From Flavobacteriaceae bacterium (GTDB taxonomy: Bacteria; Bacteroidota; Bacteroidia; Flavobacteriales; Flavobacteriaceae), in NCBI GenBank assembly GCA_012959395.1, contig DUDG01000014.1, positions 62,001 through 126,000 on the forward strand: a DNA stretch of 64,000 nucleotides, in the 5' to 3' direction. Positions within the stretch are counted from its first letter, which is position 1, and each line of letters opens with the position of its first letter. Positions 29,595-37,852 of the stretch are shown one piece after another. Under the pieces are notes generated by a model, which saw only the letters and a list, made by a program, of their open reading frames with translations, was not told the DNA's origin and made no database searches. Both the position numbers and the translations under genes were made by a program.

Positions 29595-29673
29595 TTAATT
29601 GTACGAATATATGTAAAAAAGTAAATGATGTTAAAAAGTAGTTAAATTATATTCTTCTGTAATTTAAAAAATA

Positions 29674-29681
29674 TAATTTTG
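29674..29681 (+). promoter_or_regulatory. Candidate -7 promoter element for the DegQ-like gene
   Basis: TAATTTTG, an exact TAnnTTTG match, lies 23 bases before the ATG at 29705 in the divergent spacer with dapF. The -33 region has no good TTG. Confidence 0.4.
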
Positions 29682-29704
29682 ATTAAAATCTAAATAAATT
29701 AAAA

Positions 29705-31087
29705 ATGAAAAAAATTATTTTACCTTTTTTAGTTTCTATTCTTGGAGGCTTTGTAGCGCTATATATCCATAATTTGAACTTTAACCATGTTAAGGAAATC
29801 GATGAATTTCAGAATAATAAGTTAGCAAACATATCTTACACGCAAAATGTAAATACAATAGACACTTCTTCAATAGATTTTGTTGCAGCTGCGAATAAAA
29901 CAATTCATTCTGTTGTTCATGTCAAAAACACAAGTGTTTCAAAGAATCCATCATCTTTATGGAACTATTTCAATGATAATCAAGGTAACAATACTCGTAT
30001 AGGAATGGGTTCTGGAGTAATCATTTCAAAAGATGGGTATATAATTACAAATACGCATGTTATTGAGAATGCTTCTTCTATTGAAGTAACTACAAACAAT
30101 AACAAAACTTATCAAGCAGATTTAATAGGAAGTGATGAAGTTTCTGATATAGCAGTTTTAAAAATAGTGGGTAAAGAATCTTTCCCGTATATAAGATTCG
30201 CAGATTCTGATCAAACTAAAATTGGAGAATGGGTATTAGCAGTTGGAAATCCATTTAATTTAACTTCAACAGTGACTGCAGGAATAATTAGCGCAAAATC
30301 AAGAGATTTAAATGATTATGACTCTAAAAATCAATCTTTTATTCAAACTGATGCAGCAGTTAATTCAGGAAATAGTGGTGGAGCCCTTGTTAATACTAAT
30401 GGAGATTTAATTGGAATAAATACTGCAATAACTAGTGTGACAGGTGGTTTTGTTGGATACTCATTCGCAGTTCCAAGTAATGTTGCGCGAAAAGTATTTG
30501 AAGATATTATTGAGTTCGGTAATGTGCAAAAAGGATTATTAGGAGTCACAGGATTTGGACTCAACTCTATAACAGCAGATGAATTAAATATTTCATTAAC
30601 TGAAGGTTTTTACGTTAATGATATTGAGCCAGATATGGGTGCTGCAAAAGCTGGAATAGAAAAAGGAGATGTGATCTTGAGTTTAGATAAATTAAAAATT
30701 GCGAAATTTTCAGATTTATCAGGTTATTTAAGTACAAAAAGACCTGGAGATATTGTATTAGTGGGTTTAATTAGAAATGCAATTAAACTTAACCTAGAAG
30801 TTAAACTTGAAAAAAATAAAAATATTGAGTTTATAGGTATGCAACTAAAAAATATGTCTAGTGAAGAGTTAGATAAATTTAATATTGAAAATGGAGTTAA
30901 GGTTTTAAATCACAGAAATAATTCATTATACAGAATGGGTATTAAACCAGGGTATGTATTAACTGAAATTAATGGTAAGAATATTAATAGTACTAATGAC
31001 TTATCGGAATTTAATAGTGATACTAAAATCAATCAAATGACATTTATAAGTCCAGAAGGAGAAAAAGAAAGATTAATATTTGAATAA
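29705..31087 (+). CDS. HtrA/DegQ-type periplasmic serine protease
   Basis: Envelope quality-control protease and chaperone, 460 aa. An N-terminal hydrophobic segment (5-21) is a signal or anchor. The trypsin-like triad is His118 (TNTHVIEN), Asp148 (VSDIAVL) and Ser224 (NSGNSGGAL). Two PDZ domains follow (about 265-350 and 370-455). The start fits a 23-base leader after a TAATTTTG element. DegP, DegQ and DegS cannot be told apart reliably; the second PDZ favours DegP/Q. Confidence 0.92.
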   Translation: MKKIILPFLVSILGGFVALYIHNLNFNHVKEIDEFQNNKLANISYTQNVNTIDTSSIDFVAAANKTIHSVVHVKNTSVSKNPSSLWNYFNDNQGNNTRIGMGSGVIISKDGYIITNTHVIENASSIEVTTNNNKTYQADLIGSDEVSDIAVLKIVGKESFPYIRFADSDQTKIGEWVLAVGNPFNLTSTVTAGIISAKSRDLNDYDSKNQSFIQTDAAVNSGNSGGALVNTNGDLIGINTAITSVTGGFVGYSFAVPSNVARKVFEDIIEFGNVQKGLLGVTGFGLNSITADELNISLTEGFYVNDIEPDMGAAKAGIEKGDVILSLDKLKIAKFSDLSGYLSTKRPGDIVLVGLIRNAIKLNLEVKLEKNKNIEFIGMQLKNMSSEELDKFNIENGVKVLNHRNNSLYRMGIKPGYVLTEINGKNINSTNDLSEFNSDTKINQMTFISPEGEKERLIFE

Positions 31088-31117
31088 AGGAGAAAGCAAT
31101 GATTAAAAGAACCTTAA

Positions 31118-31795
31118 ATGACTAGAATTGATATCATAAGTGTTTTACCTGAACTGATTGAAAGCCCATTTAATGCCTCAATTATAAAAAGAGCAATTGA
31201 AAAAAAAATAATTGAAGTCCATTTTCATAACTTAAAGAATTATGCCTCAAATACAAGGAAGCAAGTTGATGATTATCAGTTTGGGGGTGGATCAGGTATG
31301 GTTATGATGATTGAACCAATAAAAAAATGTATCGATCAGCTAAAAAACGAAAGGATTTATAAGGAAATTATTTATATGACGCCTGATGGAGAAATACTTA
31401 ATCAAAAAATTGCCAATAAATTATCAATTGATGGAAATCTTATTATTTTATGTGGACATTACAAAGGAGTTGATCAAAGAGTTCGAGATGAGTTAATTAC
31501 CATGGAGATTTCTATTGGCGACTACGTTTTGTCTGGGGGAGAGTTACCAGCTGCAGTTTTATGCGATTCTATTATTAGATTAATTCCTGGTGTTCTTGGA
31601 AATGAAACATCAGCACTTTCAGATTCATTTCAAGATGGTATGCTCGCTCCTCCTGTTTATACAAGGCCTGCAAATTTTGAAAACTTAAAAGTGCCAGAAA
31701 TATTACTCTCTGGGAATACAGCTAAAATTGAGCAATGGAGAGAAGAAAAAGCCGTCGAAAGAACAAAAAAATTAAGACCTAACATATTTAATTAA
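31118..31795 (+). CDS. trmD: tRNA (guanine37-N1)-methyltransferase
   Basis: Methylates G37 of tRNAs reading CNN codons, preventing frameshifts. 225 aa SPOUT enzyme: RIDIISVLPEL at the start, YQFGGGSGMVMMIEP, and the knot LCGHYKGVDQRV with GDYVLSGGELPA. Located before rplS, a pairing common in bacteria, although rplS has its own promoter here. A purine-rich AAAGGAG lies 24-30 bases upstream of the ATG, too far for a standard Shine-Dalgarno role. Confidence 0.96.
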   Translation: MTRIDIISVLPELIESPFNASIIKRAIEKKIIEVHFHNLKNYASNTRKQVDDYQFGGGSGMVMMIEPIKKCIDQLKNERIYKEIIYMTPDGEILNQKIANKLSIDGNLIILCGHYKGVDQRVRDELITMEISIGDYVLSGGELPAAVLCDSIIRLIPGVLGNETSALSDSFQDGMLAPPVYTRPANFENLKVPEILLSGNTAKIEQWREEKAVERTKKLRPNIFN

Positions 31796-31803
31796 ATTTT
31801 TTT

Positions 31804-31832
31804 TTTGAAATTAAAAAAAAAATGTAATTTTG
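31804..31832 (+). promoter_or_regulatory. Promoter for rplS (TTTG-N17-TAATTTTG)
   Basis: A -33 TTTG (31804-31807) and a -7 TAATTTTG (31825-31832) with 17 bases between match the Bacteroidota promoter consensus in both sequence and spacing. The spacer contains a run of ten A preceded by a run of ten T, which may bend the DNA. It gives rplS its own promoter independent of trmD, with a leader of about 60 bases. Confidence 0.7.
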
Positions 31833-31839
31833 CATCCAA

Positions 31840-31900
31840 TTTAATATAACCGCTGACGATAATCGTGAATGTTGTATTAATTAAATTAAAATCTTACATA
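31840..31900 (+). promoter_or_regulatory. Possible L19 mRNA leader with ACGATAATCGT palindrome
   Basis: The about 60-base untranslated leader between the rplS promoter and its ATG is longer than most leaders here. It contains a perfect 11-base palindrome ACGATAATCGT (31856-31866). Ribosomal-protein leaders are known in flavobacteria, so autogenous control by L19 is plausible. I cannot fold or align it here. Confidence 0.3.
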
Positions 31901-32251
31901 ATGGAATCTTTAATAAAATTCGTACAAGATGAATTTGTTTCGATAAAAGAAATCCCAACATTCAAATCCGGAGACACAATCACTGTATATTATGAAATTA
32001 GAGAAGGAGAAAAAGTCCGTACTCAGTTTTTTAAAGGTATTGTTATACAAATCAAAGGAACAGGACTAACAAAAACTTTTACTATTAGAAAAATGTCTGG
32101 AACAATTGGAATAGAAAGAATATTTCCTTTCAATCTACCAGCTATTCAAAAAATAGAAATTAACAAAAGAGGAAAAGTTAGAAGATCTAGAATATATTAT
32201 TTCAGAGAACTTAGAGGTAAAAAAGCTAGAATTAAAGAAGTAAAGAGATAA
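31901..32251 (+). CDS. rplS: 50S ribosomal protein L19
   Basis: Large-subunit protein at the 30S-50S interface. I take the ATG at 31901 (MESLIKFVQDEF, 116 aa). The track start adds 12 residues that lie in the leader and have no family counterpart. The core FKSGDTITVYYEIREGEKVR, FKGIVIQIKGTG and GIERIFPFN is standard. It sits downstream of its own strong promoter. Confidence 0.96.
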   Translation: MESLIKFVQDEFVSIKEIPTFKSGDTITVYYEIREGEKVRTQFFKGIVIQIKGTGLTKTFTIRKMSGTIGIERIFPFNLPAIQKIEINKRGKVRRSRIYYFRELRGKKARIKEVKR

Positions 32252-32321
32252 CATTAAATCTCATTTTAATCTTTTTAAGTCTTCAATAAGAATCACTAAT
32301 TTTACATTTACTTAAAAAATT

Positions 32322-33548
32322 ATGAAAAAAATTATAGTTAAAAGTCCTATAGTAGAACTCGATGGTGATGAGATGACAAGAATTATTTGGCATTTTATAA
32401 AAACCAAATTAATTCTTCCTTATCTTGATCTTAATATTAAATATTATGATTTAAGTGTTCATAACAGAGATGTGACTGATGATCAAATAACTATTGATTC
32501 TGCTGAAGCTATAAAAAAATATAATGTAGGTATAAAATGTGCAACAATCACTCCTGATGAAGATAGAGTCACAGAATTAGATCTTAAAAAAATGTGGCGT
32601 TCTCCAAATGGAACTATTAGAAACATTGTCGGTGGAACAGTATTTAGAGAACCAATAATTATGAATAATGTTCCAAAGTATGTTCAAGGTTGGACAAAAC
32701 CAATATGTATAGGGAGACATGCTTTTGGAGACCAATATAAGGCTACTGATATTGTTACTAGAGGAAAAGGGAAACTTACTATGACTTTTACACCTGAAAA
32801 TGGTAGCGAAGCTAAAACATGGGAAATTTATAATTTTCAAGAAGATGGTGTAGCTATGAGTATGTATAACATAGATTCATCAATATATGGTTTCGCTAGA
32901 TCATGTATGAATCAAGCTTTGACTAAAAATTGGCCTCTATATTTATCTACTAAAAACACTATTTTAAAAGCATATGATGGAAGGTTTAAAGACATCTTCC
33001 AAGAAGTCTATTTAAATGAATTTAAAGATAAATTCGAAAAAACTGGAATAACATATGAACACAGACTTATTGATGACATGGTTGCTGCTGCAATAAAATG
33101 GAATGGTGGATTTGTATGGGCTTGCAAAAATTATGATGGAGATGTTCAATCAGATACAGTTGCTCAGGGTTTTGGATCTCTTGGTCTTATGACCTCAGCT
33201 TTAGTTACTCCTGATGGAAATACTATGGAAGCAGAAGCAGCTCATGGAACAGTCACTAGACACTATAAGGAACACCTAAAAGGAAACGAAACTTCAACTA
33301 ACCCAATAGCTTCAATATTTGCTTGGACTAGAGGGCTAGCACACAGGGGGAAACTTGATAACAATCAAGAATTAGTTGATTTTTGTAAAACACTTGAATC
33401 AGTGTGTATAAAAACTATTGAAAGTGGAAAAATGACAAAAGATCTTGCTCTTCTAATTCATGGAAAAAAATTAAACAGATCACATTACTTAAATACTCAA
33501 GAATTTTTAGATAGTATTAAGGTTAATTTAGAAGCAAAACTTCAGTAG
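32322..33548 (+). CDS. icd: NADP-dependent isocitrate dehydrogenase (eukaryotic-type subfamily)
   Basis: Oxidative decarboxylation of isocitrate in the TCA cycle. 408 aa. Sequence [50 protein letters not shown] and [14 protein letters not shown] belongs to the homodimeric subfamily shared with mitochondrial and cytosolic IDH rather than the E. coli type. Monocistronic by position: an 8-bp inverted repeat follows 26 bases after the stop. Upstream TAATTTTA is a weak -7 candidate. Confidence 0.95.
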   Translation: MKKIIVKSPIVELDGDEMTRIIWHFIKTKLILPYLDLNIKYYDLSVHNRDVTDDQITIDSAEAIKKYNVGIKCATITPDEDRVTELDLKKMWRSPNGTIRNIVGGTVFREPIIMNNVPKYVQGWTKPICIGRHAFGDQYKATDIVTRGKGKLTMTFTPENGSEAKTWEIYNFQEDGVAMSMYNIDSSIYGFARSCMNQALTKNWPLYLSTKNTILKAYDGRFKDIFQEVYLNEFKDKFEKTGITYEHRLIDDMVAAAIKWNGGFVWACKNYDGDVQSDTVAQGFGSLGLMTSALVTPDGNTMEAEAAHGTVTRHYKEHLKGNETSTNPIASIFAWTRGLAHRGKLDNNQELVDFCKTLESVCIKTIESGKMTKDLALLIHGKKLNRSHYLNTQEFLDSIKVNLEAKLQ

Positions 33549-33573
33549 TTTTACAATCTATTTTGACATTGTT

Positions 33574-33595
33574 ATTGTAATAATCTAATTACAAT
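33574..33595 (+). repeat. Inverted repeat between icd and murQ (ATTGTAAT-N6-ATTACAAT)
   Basis: A perfect 8-bp stem with a 6-base loop. It follows the icd stop by 25 bases and ends 18 bases before the murQ ATG. It could be a weak AT-rich terminator for icd or an operator for murQ; no long U-tract follows, so I leave the role open. Confidence 0.4.
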
Positions 33596-33613
33596 TTCTA
33601 TAATAAATCATTT

Positions 33614-34426
33614 ATGAGCTTTGACAAAATTACTGAGTCAGATTCTAATTACGATAAGTTAGAGGAAAAGTCTATCAAAGAATTACTAGAAATTATTAAT
33701 TCAGAAGATCAAACTGTTGCTTTTTCTGTTAAAAAAGAAATTTCTAAACTAAATACATTAATTAAAAAAGTAATTTCTCAAATTAACAATGGAGGAAGGC
33801 TTTTTTACATTGGATCTGGTACTAGCGGAAGACTTGGAATCGTTGATGCCTCGGAATGCCCACCTACTTTTGGAGTAAGTCCTGATTTAGTTATTGGTAT
33901 TATTGCGGGGGGAGACAAAGCTATAAGAAAAAGCATTGAAAATGCTGAAGATGATTTAAATCAAGGATGGGAAGATCTTTTAAAACATAATATATGCTCT
34001 ATGGATTTTGTTATTGGAATTGCAGCTTCTGGAACAACTCCTTATGTTATTGGAGCAATAGATAGCTGCAATAAAAAACAAATTCCAACAGGATGTATCA
34101 CATGTAACCCTGGAAGTCCACTTTCATTAATTTCAAAATTTCCAATTGAAATAGTAGTAGGACCTGAAGTGATAACAGGAAGTTCTAGAATGAAGGCAGG
34201 AACTGCTCAAAAATTGATTTTAAACATGATATCAAGTGCCATAATGATTAAAACTGGAAGAGTTGAAGGAAATAAAATGATCGACATGCAACTTTCAAAC
34301 GATAAACTTATTAATAGAGCCACAAAAATGGTAATGGATTCAATAAAGGTTAATGAGAATGAAGCTACTGAACTATTAAACAAACACAAAAGCGTTAGAT
34401 CCGCTATAAAAAACTATATGAAATGA
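33614..34426 (+). CDS. murQ: N-acetylmuramic acid 6-phosphate etherase
   Basis: Removes lactate from MurNAc-6-phosphate in peptidoglycan recycling. 270 aa SIS-domain protein: ITESDSNYDKLEEKS at the start, GGRLFYIGSGTSGRLGIVDASECPPTFG, EDDLNQGWEDL and the GIAASGTTPYVIGA loop. Coupled by ATGA to a small membrane gene. No anhMurNAc kinase or PTS component is in the window, so the source of MurNAc-6-P is unclear. Confidence 0.95.
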   Translation: MSFDKITESDSNYDKLEEKSIKELLEIINSEDQTVAFSVKKEISKLNTLIKKVISQINNGGRLFYIGSGTSGRLGIVDASECPPTFGVSPDLVIGIIAGGDKAIRKSIENAEDDLNQGWEDLLKHNICSMDFVIGIAASGTTPYVIGAIDSCNKKQIPTGCITCNPGSPLSLISKFPIEIVVGPEVITGSSRMKAGTAQKLILNMISSAIMIKTGRVEGNKMIDMQLSNDKLINRATKMVMDSIKVNENEATELLNKHKSVRSAIKNYMK

Positions 34427-34659
34427 GTGAAAAATTTTTAATAAGAGGATTTAAACAAATAATTATTTCATTTTTTTTAATGTTTTTGGGTCCTACCCTA
34501 CTATTTCAGTCTTTTAAAAATGAGGATCACCCTTGGTTTATTCCTGTTTTAATTATTAGTATTATAATTTGTATTCTATCCCTGTTTTATGGAATTAAAG
34601 GGCTAAAAAATATCATGAATGCTATTTTTAAAAAAAAAGAAAGTAATGTTGTTAAGTAA
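34423..34659 (+). CDS. Small membrane protein, DUF6095-like
   Basis: 78 aa with two predicted transmembrane helices (about 10-29 and 39-59) and a lysine-rich C-terminus. The FLGPTLLFQSFKNEDHPWFIPVL segment between and within the helices resembles flavobacterial DUF6095 proteins, which I recall next to murQ. The 4-base overlap with murQ suggests cotranslation. Function unknown. Confidence 0.68.
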   Translation: MSEKFLIRGFKQIIISFFLMFLGPTLLFQSFKNEDHPWFIPVLIISIIICILSLFYGIKGLKNIMNAIFKKKESNVVK

Positions 34660-34678
34660 TCCAATGATCTTATCTTTG
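34649..34678 (+). promoter_or_regulatory. Promoter for thrS-infC-rpmI-rplT (TTG-N19-TATCTTTG)
   Basis: A -33 TTG (34649-34651, inside the end of the DUF6095-like gene) and a -7 TATCTTTG (34671-34678) are separated by 19 bases, fitting the Bacteroidota consensus. The thrS ATG is 24 bases after the -7 element. Confidence 0.6.
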
Positions 34679-34702
34679 TAATTAAATATTTTTTAGTTAA
34701 TA

Positions 34703-36643
34703 ATGATTGTAATTACTTTTCCTGACGGAGTATCAAGATCCTACGAAATTAACTCAACTCCTTTTGATATTGCAAATTCAATAAGTGAAGGCTTGTCTAG
34801 AAATATTATTTCTGCTAGTTTTAATGGCAATACAATTGAAACAACTACTCAATTAAAAGAAAACGGTAAGCTAATTTTCTATACATGGAATGAACAAGAA
34901 GGTAAGAAAGCTTTTTGGCACTCATCAGCCCATGTTTTAGCTCAAGTTCTTGAAGAATTATATTCAGGAATTAAATTAACTATTGGACCAGCAATTTCTA
35001 ACGGCTTTTATTATGATGTTGATTTTGGCAATCATACAATGTCTGAAAAAGACTTTCCAAAGATTGAGAAAAGAATGATAGAAATATCAAGAGAAAAACA
35101 TTTATTTAAATTAAAATCTATATCAAAAAAAGAAGCTCTTGATTTCTACAAAAATCATAAAAATGAATATAAAATTGAGCTAATTGAAAATTTAGAAGAT
35201 GGAACTATATCTTTTTGTAATCATGACAATTTTACTGATTTATGTAGAGGAGGTCATTTACCAAATACTGGGTTTATTAAAGCTGTTAAACTTTTAAGCG
35301 TAGCTGGAGCATATTGGAGAGCAGATCAAAGCAAAACACAGCTTACAAGGGTATACGGGATTTCGTTTCCAAAACAAAAGGAACTGAACGAGTATCTTGA
35401 ATTAATTGAAGAAGCAAAGAAGCGAGATCATAGAAAATTAGGAAAACAACTTGAATTATTTACTTTTTCGAATAAAGTTGGACAAGGTCTTCCACTTTGG
35501 CTTCCTAAAGGAGCTGAGTTAAGAGAAAGATTAGAAGCTTTTCTAAAAAAAGCTCAAAAAAAAGCTGGATACCAACAAGTCATTTCTCCTCATATTGGTA
35601 ATAAAGAACTTTATGAAACATCTGGGCACTATCAAAAATATGGAGAAAATAGTTTTAAGCCTATAACAACTCCATCGGAAGGTGAAGAGTTTTTATTAAA
35701 ACCAATGAATTGTCCTCATCATTGTGAAATATTTAATTCAAAGAAATGGAGCTATAAGGAGCTCCCTGTTAGATTTGCAGAATTTGGAACAGTTTACAGA
35801 TATGAGCAAAGTGGAGAACTTCATGGTTTAACAAGAGTTAGAGGGTTTACTCAAGATGATGCTCATATTTTCTGCACACAACAACAACTAAACTCAGAAT
35901 TTAAAAATGTAATAGACTTAGTGCTTTATGTGTTTAACTCTTTAGGTTTTGAAAATTTTACAGCTCGAGTTTCTTTAAGGAATCTAGGAAATAAAGAAAA
36001 ATATATAGGTAGTGATGAAATATGGGAAGAAGCTGAAAAAGCTATTATTAATGCTACACAAGAAAAAAATATTAATTATAAAATTGTGTACGGAGAAGCT
36101 GCATTTTATGGCCCAAAATTAGATTTTATGGTTAAAGATGCTTTGGGAAGAGAATGGCAATTAGGAACTATTCAAATTGATTATAACCTTCCTGAAAGAT
36201 TCAATTTAAGTTATATTGATAGTGAAAATAAAGTTCAAAGGCCTGTAATGATACACAGAGCTCCCTTTGGAAGTATGGAAAGATTCATTGCTATTTTAAT
36301 TGAACATACAGGTGGTAATTTCCCATTATGGTTAACTTCTAATCAATTAATGATTATAGCAGTTGGAGATAAACATAAAAAATACAGTGAAAAAGTTTTA
36401 AAATTACTAGAAAATGACGAAATTCGGGCCCTTGTTGATTCTAGAAATGAAACAGTAAGTAAAAAAATTCGTGAAGCAGAATTAAACAAAATTCCATTCA
36501 TGATGATTTTAGGTGATAAAGAAATTGCTAGTAATTCATTTTCAATTCGAGGGCATGGAGGAAAAGATTTTGGAAAAATGTCAATTGACGAGTTAAAAAG
36601 TTTTATTTTAACAAAATCATCTGAAGCAATAAAAGATTTTTAA
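34703..36643 (+). CDS. thrS: Threonyl-tRNA synthetase
   Basis: Class II synthetase of 646 aa. Domain order: TGS (1-60), editing domain with the zinc-like HSSAHVLAQ and CRGGHLPNTG motifs, catalytic core with MNCPHHCEIF (zinc ligand), RYEQSGELHGLTRVRGFTQDDAH (motif 2), and the C-terminal anticodon-binding domain. All editing histidines are present. First gene of the thrS-infC-rpmI-rplT operon with a good promoter upstream. Confidence 0.97.
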   Translation: MIVITFPDGVSRSYEINSTPFDIANSISEGLSRNIISASFNGNTIETTTQLKENGKLIFYTWNEQEGKKAFWHSSAHVLAQVLEELYSGIKLTIGPAISNGFYYDVDFGNHTMSEKDFPKIEKRMIEISREKHLFKLKSISKKEALDFYKNHKNEYKIELIENLEDGTISFCNHDNFTDLCRGGHLPNTGFIKAVKLLSVAGAYWRADQSKTQLTRVYGISFPKQKELNEYLELIEEAKKRDHRKLGKQLELFTFSNKVGQGLPLWLPKGAELRERLEAFLKKAQKKAGYQQVISPHIGNKELYETSGHYQKYGENSFKPITTPSEGEEFLLKPMNCPHHCEIFNSKKWSYKELPVRFAEFGTVYRYEQSGELHGLTRVRGFTQDDAHIFCTQQQLNSEFKNVIDLVLYVFNSLGFENFTARVSLRNLGNKEKYIGSDEIWEEAEKAIINATQEKNINYKIVYGEAAFYGPKLDFMVKDALGREWQLGTIQIDYNLPERFNLSYIDSENKVQRPVMIHRAPFGSMERFIAILIEHTGGNFPLWLTSNQLMIIAVGDKHKKYSEKVLKLLENDEIRALVDSRNETVSKKIREAELNKIPFMMILGDKEIASNSFSIRGHGGKDFGKMSIDELKSFILTKSSEAIKDF

Positions 36644-36661
36644 TAATTTAAATTTAAAGTT

Positions 36662-37213
36662 ATAGGCATTCGAAGAAAAAGAAGCAGACAACCTGCTCGA
36701 ATAATTAAGGAAAATCCTCATAAAATAAATGGGGCTATTCGTGCTAATGAATTAAGAGTCGTTGGTAATAATGTAGAAATCGGTATTTATTCTCTGGAAA
36801 AAGCTATGGAATTAGCTAATGAATTAGAACTAGATTTAGTTGAAATATCTCCTAAAGCAATTCCACCAGTATGTAAAATTATTGATTATAAAAAATTCTT
36901 ATACGAACAAAAAAAGAGAGAGAAAATTATAAAAGCTAAATCAACTAAAGTTATAGTAAAAGAAATTAGATTTGGTCCTCAAACAGATGAGCATGATTAT
37001 GAGTTTAAGAAAAAACATGGAATAAAATTTTTAAAAGAAGGTGCAAAATTAAAAGCATTTGTATTTTTTAAAGGAAGATCTATCATATTTAAAGAACAAG
37101 GACAAATATTATTATTAAAATTAGCTCAAGAATTAGAAGAATATGGAAAAGTTGAGTCATTACCTACTATGGAAGGAAAAAAAATGATTATGTTTGTGGC
37201 CCCAAAGAAATAA
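36662..37213 (+). CDS. infC: Translation initiation factor IF-3 (non-AUG start)
   Basis: Prevents premature 50S joining and checks the start codon. The ORF track begins at an internal ATG (36806), which would remove most of the N-terminal domain. The same frame reads upstream as [36 protein letters not shown], clearly the IF-3 N-domain, and is open from 36647. The only candidate starts are ATA (36662, giving MGIRRKR, 183 aa) or ATT (36668). Rare start codons in infC are known to let IF-3 repress its own synthesis. It follows thrS by 18 bases. Confidence 0.9.
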   Translation: MGIRRKRSRQPARIIKENPHKINGAIRANELRVVGNNVEIGIYSLEKAMELANELELDLVEISPKAIPPVCKIIDYKKFLYEQKKREKIIKAKSTKVIVKEIRFGPQTDEHDYEFKKKHGIKFLKEGAKLKAFVFFKGRSIIFKEQGQILLLKLAQELEEYGKVESLPTMEGKKMIMFVAPKK

Positions 37214-37231
37214 AATTAGAAGTAAAAAGTT

Positions 37232-37429
37232 ATGCCTAAAATGAAAACAAAATCCAGTGCTAAAAAAAGGTTTAAAGTAACTGGGACAGGAAAGATTAAA
37301 AGAAAACATGCTTTTAAAAGTCATATTTTGACTAAAAAATCTAAAAAAAGAAAGTTAAAACTTACTCATTCAGGATTAGTCAGTGATAGCGATAGTGATA
37401 ACATAAAAAAACAATTACGTTTAAAATAA
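37232..37429 (+). CDS. rpmI: 50S ribosomal protein L35
   Basis: 65 aa, highly basic. [31 protein letters not shown] is the standard N-terminus. Third gene of the operon, 18 bases after infC. The C-terminus ([17 protein letters not shown]) includes an acidic Ser-Asp stretch that is usual for this family in Bacteroidota. Confidence 0.95.
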   Translation: MPKMKTKSSAKKRFKVTGTGKIKRKHAFKSHILTKKSKKRKLKLTHSGLVSDSDSDNIKKQLRLK

Positions 37430-37505
37430 ACGGTTTATAAATAAGTTCAACCAGGAAAAAGGCTTTAAAGTTCATAAAATGACGCCTAATCCAAAAAATT
37501 AAATT

Positions 37506-37850
37506 ATGCCAAAATCAGTAAATTCAGTAGCATCTAGACAAAGAAGAAAAAAAATATTAAAACAAGCAAAAGGTTATTTCGGAAGAAGGAAAAATGTTTG
37601 GACTGTAGCTAAAAATGCAGTTGAAAAGGGATTAACATATGCTTATAGAGATAGGAAAAACAAAAAAAGAACCTTTAGAGCTCTTTGGATAGTTAGAATT
37701 AATGCTGGAGCTAGACTTCACGGTTTGTCATATTCTGAGTTAATGGGTAAGCTAAAAGAGCATAATATAACTCTGAACCGAAAGGTGCTTGCAGATTTAG
37801 CCATGAACAATCCTGAAGCTTTTACTGAAATAGTAAATAAAGTTAAATAG
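37506..37850 (+). CDS. rplT: 50S ribosomal protein L20
   Basis: 114 aa; binds 23S rRNA early in assembly. [35 protein letters not shown] and the closing [16 protein letters not shown] are typical. The spacer before it (76 bases) is longer than the other gaps in this operon and may carry an autoregulatory structure. The 3' end lies 2 bases from convergent dnaB. Confidence 0.95.
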   Translation: MPKSVNSVASRQRRKKILKQAKGYFGRRKNVWTVAKNAVEKGLTYAYRDRKNKKRTFRALWIVRINAGARLHGLSYSELMGKLKEHNITLNRKVLADLAMNNPEAFTEIVNKVK

Positions 37851-37852
37851 CT

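Noticed and set aside
32577-32840. 87-aa ORF antisense to icd
   Set aside because: Shadow of a highly conserved enzyme frame.
36806-37213. infC starting at the internal ATG as in the ORF track
   Set aside because: This would delete most of the conserved IF-3 N-terminal domain that is encoded immediately upstream in frame.
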